Shown here: in pieces, positions 36,400 through 50,300 of the stretch | Layout of the letters: each line of letters opens with the position of its first letter | Numbering within the stretch: position 1 is the stretch's first letter | Source of the DNA: Thuidium tamariscinum | Taxonomy: Eukaryota; Streptophyta; Bryopsida; Hypnales; Thuidiaceae | Assembly: GCA_947034885.2 (NCBI GenBank) | Contig: OX344753.2 | Location: 21,452,001 to 21,516,000 of the forward strand | Reading direction: 5' to 3' | DNA: 64,000 nucleotides | Notes under the pieces: generated by a model | The model's database searches: none | Seen by the model: only the letters and a program-made list of their open reading frames with translations | What the model was told of the DNA's origin: nothing | Position numbers and translations under genes: made by a program

Positions 36400-37440
36400 A
36401 AGAGATACTTAAGCGAAAGGGCAGCCCCAGTGCTGGATTGGAGCCGATTCTCAGCGTATGAAACTCCTCCTTGCTCTCAGCATAGGATAGATGCCGAGAA
36501 TTCTCACTCAAATTCAGCTTCGAAAGCTGAGTGGCGGGGTTTGTGCACTCTCCACGTTATAAAATCGCAAAAGTAAATTCCCCAAGCCAAGAAATGCACC
36601 TTGTTCTTAGTCCAATGGCCTGTTGCATCTCACATCGCAGAGGCTTCGCCAGTTCTTAATGCAAGTCTCAACCTAAACTTGCCGAAGTGAAGGGAGTAAC
36701 AAGTTGCATCACATAAACATATGGAGAAGTATAACTAAGCGACCTTGTGGCAGCAAAACGTCCTATAATCATGTCATCAAGGAATGGTCTCTCCCTCCAG
36801 AACTTCGCATGAAAATCTACAAGCCAGTCTCCTTAACTCCAGACCTAAACCTGGAAAAAGGAAGCAAAGTAGGAGAAGCGACGATGCAGCTCGAATTTGG
36901 CCACAACTGTCCACCTCAAAAAAAATGGACCACGCCGACTCTCCAATATCCACTCCACCAAGATGTCACGAACATCAAGCACCGGGCTCGGCTCAAAAAA
37001 TTGCGAACGCCTTCTGAAATGCTCAGCTTCAGTGACAACAACCAAATCTCAACGTTCCGCTGTCCGTACACTGTGAGGGCTATCAACGTGTGCCGATGCC
37101 ACTCATAAACCTCTGATACGAAAACTTTAACCCAAATCAAGCTCCCAAGCCCAACCAGTTGACTGCACACTGAAATGCCGCCAAGTGTAACGCGCAATGC
37201 ACAATGTAGCAATGTATGTCGCCAAACTCCTCGATCAGCGTCCAGTCCAGCAGCTCGATCACCTCGGACACCGTTCAAACGCAACGCGCTGAATGGAATA
37301 TCCAATCGAGTCGCAATACCTCCAAACCAGTCAAAATGAACGGTTTTCACTTACTCAGCAGAAGAGGAAACGTGCGAAGGCGGTACAGGGCAAATGATAA
37401 CCGACAAAATGCTATAATGCGAAGAGAGAGGAGTACTGAG
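36400..37440 (-). other. RUNKEL 5' region, probable leader and promoter-proximal DNA
   Basis: Upstream of the RUNKEL start, composition stays genic, and open frames on both strands lack any recognisable family. Part is likely the 5' untranslated leader, possibly with an intron. Exact limits cannot be read. Confidence 0.45.
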
Positions 37441-37465
37441 GGGTAGGGTTTGGGTTTGGGTTTGG
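37441..37465 (-). promoter_or_regulatory. Telobox-like motif upstream of RUNKEL
   Basis: TAGGGTTTGGGTTTGGGTTT on the plus strand reads as AAACCCTA with AAACCCA repeats on the RUNKEL strand. AAACCCTA teloboxes are known in plant promoters of genes active in dividing cells, which fits a cytokinesis gene. About 1.05 kb from the start codon, so the assignment is tentative. Confidence 0.35.
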
Positions 37466-37809
37466 CTATGGCGGAACTGCGGAAGAGCATTCAAAAATTT
37501 GGACGATCGTTGCATGGCTCCAGGAAAAGGAGAGTTATTAGGCGGGAGAGAAGACAGAGCAGGCGAAATTGGATGACAAGGGTGCCGTGGGTCACATTGA
37601 CGGACAGATGCAATCATACGCTTTTCATTCATCCATGGTGCAATAAACGCCACATCACAGTTCTTTGGGTCTGGAGTCTGGACCAGCCCTTTTTTTTTCG
37701 GCACCGTGTGGCCAGATTGCACTATTTCAAAAAAATGTCTTTTTTCCACCAAATAAAAAGTAATCTTCTTTTACCAGAAATTTTCCAGTTCTTGTTCAAA
37801 TATGGATGA

Positions 37810-38815
37810 AGTTGCCAAATGTGAATGAAAAAGTGTATGAATATGACGAAAAAGTGTTTTTAAGTCCAAAAGATGGATAAATGTAGAAATTCAATGCTTC
37901 ATCAAATTTGAAGTGATCGCCATCTTGGCACTTTCTCAAAAAGTAAAAAAAAAGGGTTGGTCTGAACCAAGGGAGAAGAGCTCTTGGTTAGGGTAAGTTA
38001 AAATCCCACTTCCCATACACATGTAACTGAACATTGAGGTAATCAAACCTATTTTGGACTGCAACTCAATTTGGCTGGTAGTTCACATTTTACTTCTAAA
38101 ATTCATCAAAAATACAATTTTTACCTTGAATATTTAAAAATTTCTATGAGAGATCAAAATTGTAGTTTGAGTTGATTTGTGAGAAAAATGTAAGATTTAG
38201 TTATGAAAGCACTAACATTTTCTCCAAGTTGTAAACTTTCTTTCACTAGGTCAATACTAAATATTTTACACTATTTTTCTTGTTATTTTTGTTTGACGAT
38301 AGCAATCTTAGCTTTGAATGTATAAATAGAAATACAACCTAATACAAATTGTACACAAAACATATATATATATATATATATATATATTTGAAAAGAAATC
38401 CACTTGAAATTTGACAATGGCTATAAAATTGTTGATAGGTTCTTTCAGTTTAACTATATTATTTCCTTACTTTCAAGTCTTGAATTCCATAACCATTACA
38501 TTCTTTCGAAACCTTCTACTTTTCTAGTCTTATTTTTTGGTATAGGTTTATAGGTGAGTATCTTATAGCGTGCCCTCATTGTCCTAAATATATACCTTCT
38601 AAACAAAAAAATTGTGGCCTTGCTTACATCGTTCTAATTTTCAAAATCCTATAATCCTTCATACCACATCACTTATACAACCTTGCCATAACTCAAGTGG
38701 GCTTTGTTTATAATATTGCCTTACTTTTGAAGGGATCTTAAACCTCCACTATCATACATTCATTATTGTTTTTTCTATAATATTTCATTTTCTCAAATTG
38801 ACTAAGCTCTTAGTA
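37810..38815. other. AT-rich intergenic DNA with an (AT)n microsatellite
   Basis: A 26-bp AT run lies at 38362-38387. No gene is seen. Confidence 0.6.
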
Positions 38816-38816
38816 G

Positions 38817-39093
38817 AGGAGATTGAGGCCTCTCGAAGACTATAAGTTCTTAGACTATGGGAATGCAAAAATTGTTGTAGGAACGCAAAAAAGCAAGAAT
38901 CCAACATGGTTGAGACTATGCCAGATCATTATTTAATTTATTTTTTGAAAAAAAAATAAAGCTTTTTTTGCATTTCAAAAACAAAAAAAATTATTTTTTT
39001 ATAATTGTTAGCCTCACAACAACCAACAATTTTGGAAATAGTCTTGAGAAAACAAACCTAGAACGGCCCCTTAGAAGCCTCAAATCCCCCCTC
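38817..39093. mobile_element. MITE of the GATTTGAGGCCTC family, copy 1
   Basis: Left GAGATTGAGGCCTCTCGAAG and inverted right GGGGATTTGAGGCTTCTAAG. The interior holds ACTATAAGTTCTTAGACTATGG-type sequence. Related to 41218-41482 and 47692-48064. Confidence 0.6.
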
Positions 39094-39246
39094 ATACTAC
39101 TAATTTTTAGTTTTCACATTCTTCTTAGTTTGACTTATATTTACACATACTTATATACAAAGGAAGTGAAAACACTTAGTTTGACCTTGAGTTTATATCT
39201 ATTGAACAATAAAAAGTGGTTCATCTAAGCCTTCAAGTTCCTTAAT

Positions 39247-39770
39247 TGTTTTTTCACCAAAAAAACCGCTCCAAAATTGCCATTTCTAGTATATGTACCA
39301 AAATTTGGAAAAAACAACATATTTGGATACATGTAACTATAGGATCTTACAGTATGATGACTTGAAAACATGTGAAAAAAATTTCATAAATTTATGCTAT
39401 AAGAATAGCAAGATATTAGCATTGAAATTGACAAAAATCTTTTTTTTGATCCTGCAAAAAAATAGGTAGTTGTACCTCACAAGGTTACATTTGTATGAAA
39501 AAATGTTCAAATGGTGGTTATTCTTTGGATTTATTCTCTTAGGTAAGTTAGCTACATTCTTGAAAACTCTTACATTAATTGAAAATTGTACAATATATAT
39601 AGGAAAAAAATAGTAAGTAGAAAGAAGTAGAAAATGATTCAAAGTACTAAATTGTTGGTAATTTAGTTATGGAATCAAAGAATTCCAATCCAAAAGGTTG
39701 CAATGTTGTAATAAACAATCTACATCCTATGATTTTATTTTATTTCAAAAAATATTGAAAATTGAATAAA
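39247..39770 (-). mobile_element. Dispersed 930-bp repeat family, partial copy 3
   Basis: Matches the reverse complement of the right half of 4694-5626 (ATTGCCATTTCTAG, CATGTAACTATAGGATCTTA, CACAAGGTTACA). The other half is not clearly recognisable. Confidence 0.6.
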
Positions 39771-41217
39771 TTAACCGCTAAGCACTCAAGCGACCTTTTT
39801 TTGGCCATTGCCCAACTTCAAGTAGAAAAAAACTCAAATTTGAAAAGATTGGGTTGTCTTTCAACATTTGTATTTAAAACTAAGATCGGTATAGTCAAAA
39901 AAAATGAGAGAAATAGCACAAAGTGTATAGAATTGCCTATTGTTGAAAATTTTACTATTTGAAAAAAGTGTTGATGTTCTCAATTCTAGATTTTTCATTT
40001 TTTTACAAATCAATAGAAATCGCAATTTGACCAATAAAAATATTCACATTCTAAAGATAGAAATTATATTTTTGGTGAAGTTTTGAAGTTATATCTTCAA
40101 AATTCATTTGAAGAGAATCTAAATCAATTTTGTAATTTTCACTGTATGGATACATTCTACTTTAGTGCTTCACATTATTTTCTTTGATGATAAATTCAAA
40201 AAAATTATAGAGCTTATATTTTATATTTGTCTTTTGTCCTAACCCCCTTGGACTTTTAGGGGTTAAAGGGCTCGAAGTTTATTTTTGAATAGGAAATCAA
40301 TAACTACAATATATTGCCATGGTTTTATCCATTGATGCTTATGGTATGGTTGTTTGAATAAAAGCGTTTCACATTTATACTCGATTTCATCAATCCGAGC
40401 ATCAATCACTGCATATTGCCAAATTTAGCAAGCTAGTCCTTTAGGAATTCATTTTAATTTATTTTGCTTTAATAAGTGAGATTTTGCAACCTTAAAGCCA
40501 TACCATACAAGTTTTCATTCATAACAAAAACATCAATCAATTTAGTCAGTTTCCTAAAAGCATATCAAATGTCAAAACTAGTGAAGATGGTAGGGGATGT
40601 TGTTAATCATCTATATTTTCCTTCACTCCAAAACATCACCCTTATCGATTATTGTAGATAGCTTTAAATACTTAACACTATGCATAACATTTCCATAACT
40701 TTCACGGAAATCATTTTTGGAGCCCCCCATTGCATAAGGGATATATATTTATTTTTTAATTTTTTAATTTGTATATGTGTGTGTCATTTTCTATAACATG
40801 GGGTTGCTTTTACCATTATGATGCCTTTCTCTTTGATCCCTTATTGTGAGAAATAACATCCATTGCTTCTCTTTAGGCTTAGTACATTATTAATTAAGGT
40901 GGGTACACCCAAAGTTGCCCTATGTCTAAATGCGTCAGCTAGAAAAGGTACTAAAATGGCTTTGGCATATACAAACAATGGTCATTCATTTATATGTGGC
41001 AGTTTTAGAAGTTGTCAGGGTTTTTATAAGAGAGTTCATGTCAGATTATAGACATCATTAAGAGTCTTTAAGTGACAGCTAAAGCATTTTAGAGTATGAT
41101 GAGTAAGATGTCATTGATGAGAGGATGGTGTTACACTTTGATAGTCTCTTCTACTACTTCTTTATTTCCCAAACTCCTTTATTTTTTATTTTTTAATGGC
41201 ACAATAGAGGGGATTTG
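39771..41217. other. AT-rich intergenic DNA
   Basis: A solitary end of the 22138-type MITE lies at 40896-40915 (TTAAGGTGGGTACACCCAAA). A stray TTTAGGGGTTAA is near 40256. No gene is seen. Confidence 0.5.
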
Positions 41218-41482
41218 AGGCCTCCAAAGGGCCATTTCGGGATTGTTCTTGAAATTATTCCCGCGACTGCTAGCCGTTGTTAGGCCAACAATTACCAAAA
41301 AAATATTAAAAAAGAAATTGGGGGTCCTGAAATATGAAAAAAAATCCTAAATTTAAAATTTAAAAATTAATGACACAGCACTCTCTCGACCACGTAGGAT
41401 TCCTATGATTTTGCATTCCCGCAATAGTTTCCGCATTTTCAGATTGTAGGAACTCATAGTCTCCCAAAGGCCTCAAATCTCC
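41218..41482. mobile_element. MITE of the GATTTGAGGCCTC family, copy 2
   Basis: Left GGGGATTTGAGGCCTCCAAA and inverted right GGAGATTTGAGGCCTTTGGG. It is 265 bp and the best preserved of the three copies. Confidence 0.7.
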
Positions 41483-44476
41483 TATAATGTAAGGGCTAAT
41501 TTGTAAATAAAGGCTACAGAATACTTAGTAGTTGGACTAGTTCTTCTCCAAATCAATTGTACAAAATTATAGTTCTTTTTGGGCTAAAGGTCAACCTCAA
41601 CTATGCATTAGAATAAGATTATCACAGACATTGATTCTCCCATATAAAAAGGCTTTAAGGCCAAGAAGGTTGGTTGATTTAGAAAAAAATTAGAAAAAAA
41701 GAAGGTGCTTAAATTTCAAAACCACTTTAAACCTAGAAGTCGGGTCAATCTTCCCTAAGGTTGATTGTACAAATCCATTGAATTAGATGTGTTTATAAAA
41801 ATTATATTTTGTGAGAAAATTTTTTAATTGAAATTTGATAGTGACTCCTAGGCCAAAAATTAGCTTCCCATTTTTTGTGCACCCAATTTAGCAAGCTCAA
41901 GTGATGTCACATAATGTCTTTAGGGCATAAAAAAGATTTGATCACCAAATTGGCTGAGCCTCTAGGTGTAAGGGGATTGGAACTAATTTTAGCCTTTTAT
42001 CCAATTACAATTCTTAACCTTTGACATAGAGAATTGGTTGAGCCTCTAAGTGTAAAGCAACCCTAAGATATTCATGAATCATATGGTCATCAAGGCTAAA
42101 ATTATGTGTTAAGAAAGCTAAATAATTGTGAGGAAGTTAGAATAGGATCTTACTTGAAGATCCATCTAGTACTACTATATCATAATCTCTCATAATGTAG
42201 TTCTTTGTTTCTTCAATTACAAAATTTAGGAGAAAGTTAAATACTCCCAATTGTATAGTGATTAAAGTAGGAATGCTTTAGAAGAAGAATGATGTTTAAA
42301 GAGGGTTGTCAATTTGTAGATAGTGTAGAATGTTGATAGAAACTATAGGAAAAAATTTTAATTTAAAAAAATTTAACTATTTTTAAAAAATAAAAAAAAT
42401 TAGAAAGCCTAAATTGTATAGGTTGATTTTATAAATAATTGAATTTTTTAAATGGAAAAAAACTTAATGTTAAAATGAACCCAAAGTACAAAGATCTAAA
42501 ATGTGACATGTCCAAAAACTTGTGATGTTTGATAAAATTATTTGATTGTTTAATTTTTATTGATTAATTATTAATTATTTAATTTTATCAATTTTCAAAT
42601 TTTTAATTTAAAGTTTTGAAAAAAAATTAAAGATTTGATTTAGTTTAATTTTTTATAATATTTTAATTATATAATATTTTGGCCTATATGGTATTGATAT
42701 TAGCTTAGAGAACAACCTTGAAATAGTGTTCCTGTGGCCTCCTTTTTCTTTTTAAGGGGACTAAATAGTTGTACATTCAATGTAATTCAAACTATTATAT
42801 TTAGGTAGATAAGATTTGATTCTCGTTTAGAAGATTTATTGATCACAATTAAAGTTTTGAATGAAAATAATGAATTACTTGATTATAATAGAAAATTTCT
42901 ACTTTTAGGTGTGAAAATATCATTAAAAAATGACTATTCTTAGGATTTGATGTTGCAGTCATTTTAGAATACACTACTACCATTCTACGTGAATAAAATG
43001 ACTAATTTAGGATGCACTTCATATTTTTATTAAGGACCTAAAGACTCCTTGGGACAATATAGGCAATAAACTTCAGAAATTCTTAATAAAATTTTATTTT
43101 TTAGATTAACAAAATTACAAATTTCTATTGTCTTATCTTACATACGTGTATACGTGGAAAATGATTTAAAAATTCAACCATCTCAGGGGAAAAGAAAATC
43201 ATTACTCTTCTTATAGATTTATCAACCTTATGTACAAACTATCCCTTTCTACTAAATAGAACCTACAAATTCTTGTCTAAGATGTTTATTTGTATATAAT
43301 CTAAATTATAAAAACAAAAATATAATTTTAAATATGTATATCAAGAATTTTTTTTACATGTTGTATTTTAATAATGTAAAGCATTATAGTGAATCATTAT
43401 GTCATTTTATAATATAAAAAACGTTTATTCACATTTTACTTCAAATTATGATTAAAACACTTGTTTTAAGGGAATTATTCAAAAAATTTAAGTAAATGTA
43501 GAAATATAGAAAGTTCATTATGTTTGTTTTAATAAAATGAAAAAGGTATTTTTTGAATGTCTAAAACAAGCTTTAACCCAAGTGCACACGTCTCAAGGAA
43601 AATTTAGCATTGAAACCACATTAATAACTATATGAGAGATAAGGATAATTAAAGTCTAGAGGCTATTTTTTTTCTACATTAGCTTAAGTCACCCTATAAT
43701 TACCTAAATTTCTAGTGGTACTATTAGTAGAATTCCTATCAAAAAATATAAAGAACTAAGATACAATGCTTATAATTTCCTACAATAAATATAAACTTTA
43801 GATACTTTGTATTTTTCTTTGCACTATTTTCAAACCTTTGTAAAATATACATAGAAACATGACTATCAAATACCAACAATTGAATTTGCAATAGCACTCA
43901 TATATCATGACAAAACTAAATCCTATATGAATAAAAACACACCAAACAATCATGACAAAAGCGTTTAGGGTTGGAAGTACAAATATATAAACACAATTGG
44001 AATGAAAAATGTAGAAGCTTGTGTACTTCAATTTAATTCGAAATTTTACAATAGTCTAAGTAGTTTCTACAAGACATTTACAATTGCAATATGAGTTCAA
44101 AAGCAACAAGAGCATGTTTAGAATTTAGTTACAAAACAAGATAAATAATGAAAGTTCATTGAAGTGGGCATTAAAGCAATAATTTATGATTTTTTGTTGC
44201 ACCTCTAATCACATTGCTATGAAACAAAGCCAAGTAGGTACTAAACAAGTCCCACTAGTTGCAATCAAAAAACACCCCTCTAAATATGAGCAAACAAAAT
44301 TTGTCAATCAAAAAGAATGTATGGAGTTCCAATCCAAATTCTTATACTTTGAAAGTTGATTGAAATTTAGTAAATCCATTATTCAAAGGTTCATTTGTGA
44401 CTACATTTGGATACTGTTTGTAAAGTTGTTCACCTGTATCCGTGCAAACTATAAGTTTATGATATGAATTGACCCT
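41483..44476. other. AT-rich intergenic DNA
   Basis: A 24-bp imperfect direct repeat (TTGG(C/T)TGAGCCTCTA) occurs near 41948 and 42033. No gene is supported. Confidence 0.5.
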
Positions 44477-45426
44477 TTAACCCCTAAAGCCCTGAACTAC
44501 GTTTTTTGGCAACATAGAAATTTTAAGCAGCTCACTACAAATGGAGTTTATATTTTTTTCTTTGAAATTTTTATAGAACATGTGTTCAAGGAGTAGCTTT
44601 AAGGCCCAACAATTTTCATAACTTTTGACTACACGGTATAAAAGTTATGGCATGATATGCTGTTTCTTTTGAATTGCAGGCAGCTTGGACAGCAAAAAAC
44701 ACTTCTTTAAAAATTGTTCTTTTAGGAAATAAAAATCTGAAATAGATTTATTAGATTTTTATCTATGTGTTAAGCTTTGAATCATTCCATTTCGATAAAT
44801 GACTCAAAAGTTATAAGGAATCTCAGTTTGGGGTAGTTTGTGGGTAGTTATAGAATTTCTACTCTAAAAAAAAGTTTGAAATTATTTATTTAATTCTATT
44901 TTTAATATTTTTGAAAAAAACTAAAACATTGGGTGAAGATTGTTTATTACAATATTATTACCATTGGGATTGTCATTTTCATTTTTATAAATAAATTGTT
45001 CACAATTTAGTATTTTCAAGCATTTTTTACTTTTTTCTACTTACTATTTGTTTCCTATATGTTGTACAATTCCAACTAATTTGAAATTTTTTGAACATAT
45101 AGCCAACTTGAATTTTAAAATTAATTCAAAGAGTAACCATCATTTTGAGTATTTTTTCATACAAATGTGACCTTGTGAAGTGCAACTACCCAGATTTTCG
45201 CAAGGATCAAAAAAGGATTTTTGCTAGTTCAAATGTTAGTATCTTGCAATCTACATGGTGAAAGTTTCTGAAAAATTTTCCACTTCTTTTCAACTCACAT
45301 AACTACAAGATCCTATGGTTAAATATGTCAAAAAATGTTTTTTTTCAAAAAAATTGCACTTGTACTAGAAATCACAATTTTATAGTGATTTTGGTGGAAA
45401 CATAGTCAAAAACCTTTAGGGATTAA
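44477..45426 (+). mobile_element. Dispersed 930-bp repeat family, copy 4
   Basis: TTAACCCCTAAAG at the left and CTTTAGGGATTAA at the right. Aligns throughout with 4694-5626 in the same orientation, including CTTTGAATCATTCCATTT and ACAAGATCCTA. Confidence 0.65.
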
Positions 45427-47691
45427 CTAATAAAAGATACAACACAAAAGATATAACCTTATTTTTATTGCAACTGAGTTTTTAAATTGAATGGAATGGA
45501 ATTTGTAGTACCCTAATTTATCTCTAACATTATTTTTCTTTTGTGCAAAAGTGACCCTCTGAGACGCATTGCAGGTTTCAACCCATGTGCAGTAAAAAAT
45601 TATCTATGTATAAAGCCATTCAAAAATTCCTTTCCCATCATATAATTCAACAAACCAAAAAAAATACAATAAAGATATTCAACTGTGCACCACTATAAAA
45701 AAAATCATAACTATCCATCACTAAAATATCAAAAACATAATTAGTAAAGTTGACCAAATCATTACAATTGACCAAATTGTCAAAATGAGTTGCTCTAATG
45801 GAAGAAATTGTCTTTAAATCCAAAATTCTCCACTATTATAGTACACCATTTCAAATTTTTCATAAACACAAAGGTATATAAGCTATAAAACAAAATGATC
45901 AAATTTCAATGAATTTAAGAGTGACAATGCAAGAGATATTGTCTTATAAGTAACAAGGAATAGAAACCAAAGTTTCTAACCTCTAACTGTCCAAAGCTTC
46001 TTTTGAATTTCTTAAAATTTGCTTCAAATTAAATAGAAAACCAACATTTTGTTAAGTTTCATTAATTTTAAGAAAAAAATAGATTTTAGAACTTTAATAT
46101 TAATTAAAATTCTTATAGATTGCATAAAAAAGATGTTACAAAAATGTCATTCATGGATTGAAAGATTATAATATTTAATCAAGAAGGTGTTAAAACCATA
46201 AATTAAAGTGCATTCAAGTCTATCAATCTTTTTTTTTGGCATGACAGCTAATTTAAAATTGAGGTCATGAAAAAAATATGAAGTAAAAGACATTACAAGT
46301 ATAACTAAAATGAATCTATATCTTCTCAAAGGCTACTCTATAATCTTCTTAAATGAATTCCTTGTGTGATTTTTTATCCTAGATTTAGTGTATTTTAAGA
46401 CTCATTTCCATGAGCTTTTAACACCAAAAAATCAAAATTTGCAATGGACACCTTGGCACAAAATTTTGAATTAAAAATTCATCAACATTCATTTTCAAAA
46501 ATGGATTTTTGATGCTAAAAAAAGCCCTTGTAGTTTATTAAGATTTATTTAACTTCAAAGGTTTGGCATCACCAAAATATGATACCCTAGGCATTTAGGA
46601 ATTAAGAACCAAAGAATAGGAACTTCTAAGCTTTATGAATTGTAGGCACTCAAATTTATAGTATTTGGGACATTCTTTGAGCAAAAAAATTACTACTTTT
46701 GGTTGGACTAATTTCACCTTACCATAATGTAAAGATGTGTTTTTACCTCTCTAAGGAAATTCATGTCATCTTTAAAGATGCTTTAAGAATATTCTATTTG
46801 GTAAAGCAATGAGGAAATGAACACTTCATTCTACATAGACATTAAGGTATTATGAACAAAAAGACAAAACCCTAAATATTATTTATACATATGTATGATT
46901 TTTTGGATATATACACTAACTTGTATAAAATCAAAGAATGACTAATATTAGTTGCATTAAATTCAATGAAGTAGAAAAGTTATACCATACAAAAGGATAA
47001 AAAATCATCCATTTTTCAATGTAGAATAGAATTGTTGGACCACTCAAAAACTTTGCGACCTTACATGTTGAAATCAATCTTACTTATTAAAGAAAATTGC
47101 ACCTCATCACTACAAATTTTGTGAATTATATTGATAGATTCTTATTGCAAATGTATAGCTCCTATTTAGAAGAGCTCGTAGTTGATTATAGATGCACCTA
47201 TAGTAAATATTGAAATTTAGTGGTTTATTCATAGTTGAATAATTGGTCAAAAAATCATTTTGAAATTTGGAGTTGATGTTATTGGAAAATTATTTGCCAA
47301 ATTAATATATAAAGGATAACAAAGGATTTTGGAGAATATTCAATGAAGTTAATTCAATTTTCACTTAAAAAAACAAAATACCAATAATTTATCATAGTAC
47401 ATAATGGACTTGCTATTCAACTACAATATTGTGTTCCTAGATTATGCATGTTAAGAGAATTAAAAATCTCTTCTTGACTTCCAACAAGATTCAACAAAAT
47501 TTAAACAATTTACAATGAACTTTATTCAAATACTTATTTGAATACTTTTAGGTGTAGTTACTTTGAATCATGTTCATTTATTTTGATCACTACCTAAAGT
47601 ACTACACTTACATTTGCACCAAAAAGTAATACAAAAAACTAATATTCATGACACAACCTATACTTAATCAAAATATAAAAACCTCATGAGA
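45427..47691. other. AT-rich intergenic DNA
   Basis: No gene, RNA gene or complete repeat recognised. TGAGACGCATTGCA at 45558-45571 is shared, inverted, with 22121-22134. Confidence 0.5.
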
Positions 47692-48064
47692 TGATTTTTG
47701 AAGCCTCTAAAAGATTGCGGGTTCCCAGATTGTGGGAATCCATTGGGAACTTTGGGAACACTACAAGGAACTTTGAGAACTTTGCAAGCAAGTTGATGTA
47801 GTGAAGACACTACTATGTCAGATAATATTAATTATTTAATTATTTTAAATTATTTTAAATTATTTTAAAAGTAATTTTTTGAAAAAATTTTAACTAATTC
47901 TCTCAATCAATTTTCAATTTTCTAATACATTCTGAAATTTTTGATTTTTTTTTATTGTATTTTTTTAATTCATAAAGTCGGATGAGTAGGGGTTGGTTTA
48001 CTATGCAAGGAACAATTTTGGAGAATAGCCTCGAAACAATCTTCTAGAGGCTTAAAAAATTATC
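47692..48064. mobile_element. MITE of the GAGGCCTC family, diverged copy 3
   Basis: Left ATGATTTTTGAAGCCTCTAA pairs with right CTTCTAGAGGCTTAAAAAAT inverted. The interior has AT-rich ATTATTTTAAATTATTTTAA repeats and a TATGTCAGATAAT block resembling ATGCCAGATCATTATT in copy 1. Confidence 0.5.
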
Positions 48065-48836
48065 TAATGATTGTCATTTTTTGATATACTTGTAACAATA
48101 CATTAGCATTCCATGATTTGCACATATATTGTCCAAATAATGTATACTAAAGTGAGTAAAAAATCTCTTTCACTTTCCAACAAGAAGATCAAGTAAAAAA
48201 TAATTGATGTTTCATAATAATAAAGATATTCATATGCCAAGATGGAAAACCTATAAATGTTAAAATAAGCAATTCAACATAGTTGGACACTTTTTTCAAG
48301 GAAAACATATTTTCAATTGAAAATTATGATTTTTTAAATAGATTTTTTGTATAAAATATATAACTTCAATGAATTTCGAAAGTAGAAGCTCCTTAAACCA
48401 TTGAGATGGTCATATAGACTTGTAATAATACTAAAATCTACAAATCAACAATTAACAATCACAATAAAGCATGAAAATGATTTAGTTGTATTCTTAGGAA
48501 CACTTCCAAAAGGTAGGATGTTAAAATGGTCATTTGAGTTTGTGGCTTGCATTTGTCTTTTTTCAACGAAGAATAAATGTAAAAATTACCTTTATTTTGT
48601 GGTTGCTTAGTGTCTTGTGTTCTTCACCTCTCTAATTGTGTTTATCACTTCTTTGAAGTAATTTAGGGCTTTTGAATCCAAATTTGAACTCAAAACTCTC
48701 AAATATCATTGAAGGTGGCCAAAAAAAATTCCAATATTTTACTTGGAGATAAATATACAAATTTGAATGACTACTTTAACATCCTCCTTTGAAAAGAAGT
48801 CTACTTGTCAAAAATGGATCCATTGATAGACCTATT

Positions 48837-49568
48837 GGGTCATTGCAAGAAAGACCGACCGATTTATGTAGTGTTTTCCACAATACTGCTAAAATTTTTG
48901 GGAGTACTATATAATTAGAAAACAATTTTTAAAAAATATAAAAAATATGTTTTAGGTATATACCTCTAAGAAGAAGGTACCCTAGGAAGGAAAAGTGTAG
49001 GAAAATTCTCTAAGTAGGAGAACTAGAAAAGTGCAAATTTTCATGAAAATAGGTACATTGACATTTTAATTTGTAAAAAATAGGAAAAAGAATTTTTTTT
49101 AAAACTAAAAATTGGAAATTGGAGAGAACTTTATGATGAAGATATTTCACCAAAATAATGATCTCAAAACCATCTTAAATGTTCAAAAGTATGCACGTAA
49201 GGGGGGCCTGTTTGCGCATATGTAGAGGACAGAGAATAATGATTTTTAAGATTTCCTTTGGTAGAAACATGCCTACCTAGTATGGGAATAGGCCACAGAA
49301 ATTTCAGCTTTAGATCATTAATTTTGGATGCTCCCCAGTACTAAAACCCCCTAAACCACAAAGTGTGACAAATTAGCTTAATTGAAATTTAATTATAAAA
49401 TGATTTTTGAATTTTTTTGAAAAATAAGGAATTTGATTGTTGTCATGTCAGAAATCTTTAGTCAAAATTTCAAGTTAATATGGTTCATACTTTAAAAGTT
49501 GTAATCAATAACAACTCCATCATTCAAAGTGTGACGCAAAATAGTACCAGTCTTTCTTGCAAATACTC
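48837..49568. mobile_element. 730-bp repeat family, second full-length copy
   Basis: The ends TTGCAAGAAAGAC and its inverse are present. It shares internal blocks with 25967-26693, and its right half is homologous to the arms of the 20611-21701 palindrome (AATAGGCCAC, GTGTGACAAATTAG). Confidence 0.7.
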
Positions 49569-50300
49569 TATTGTACGTGAAAGTTTGATTTGATAATTGA
49601 ATGTTCAAATTGAGTTTCTACGTTAGGGGTCAACATCACTTTAGACTATTCATAAGATGACACATGCCACTTTTTTTCCTTCAAAATTGACTCAATTTCT
49701 ACTAGATCTAACATTTGCATAGGGTGCTTATGGAGGTATACACCCAAAAGACATCATTTATTATTTTTTAACAAAAATAATAAATTCCCCCCAAGACACC
49801 CCCAAAGTTTAAAAAAAAAATAAGTAAAATTAACTCCCTCCCATTCCTCCCCTTCTCCCCCTACTTGGAATTTTGACAACCGAGTTAACTTGACAATCAA
49901 TATGCAACAATTCAAAATCCCATATCTATATCCACTCCCTTATCCATATTCATACCCATATCCACTATTTAGTATTCATATTGTATCAAATATCAAATAT
50001 TCATATTAATTTTGTACTTGGTACCATAACCATATTTTGTATTCATATAGTATCTATATCTATATTTTGAATTCATATTTGGATGGCTCACATTAAATCT
50101 CACAAAGATCAACGGCTTGTGATTTTTTGAGAAATCAATGGCATTTTAGAGGGGAAGCACTTTTAAAAAATAAAATAAAAAATCAACGACATGTGATTTT
50201 TGAGAGAAGGGGAAGCAGGAGGTGGTGCCATCTTTTCAATGCATAGAGCATAGTAACTGTTAGCCATTTACAGCCAAAATGCACAGAGAATGTGAAAACT
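49569..50300. other. AT-rich intergenic DNA with a short ATCCATATT-type repeat patch
   Basis: 49930-50080 holds many CATATCCA/TATTCATA units. No gene is seen. Confidence 0.5.

Noticed and set aside
37351-37809. Overlapping 119- and 133-residue open frames on both strands upstream of RUNKEL
   Set aside because: Neither resembles a protein family; the region better fits a promoter and leader.
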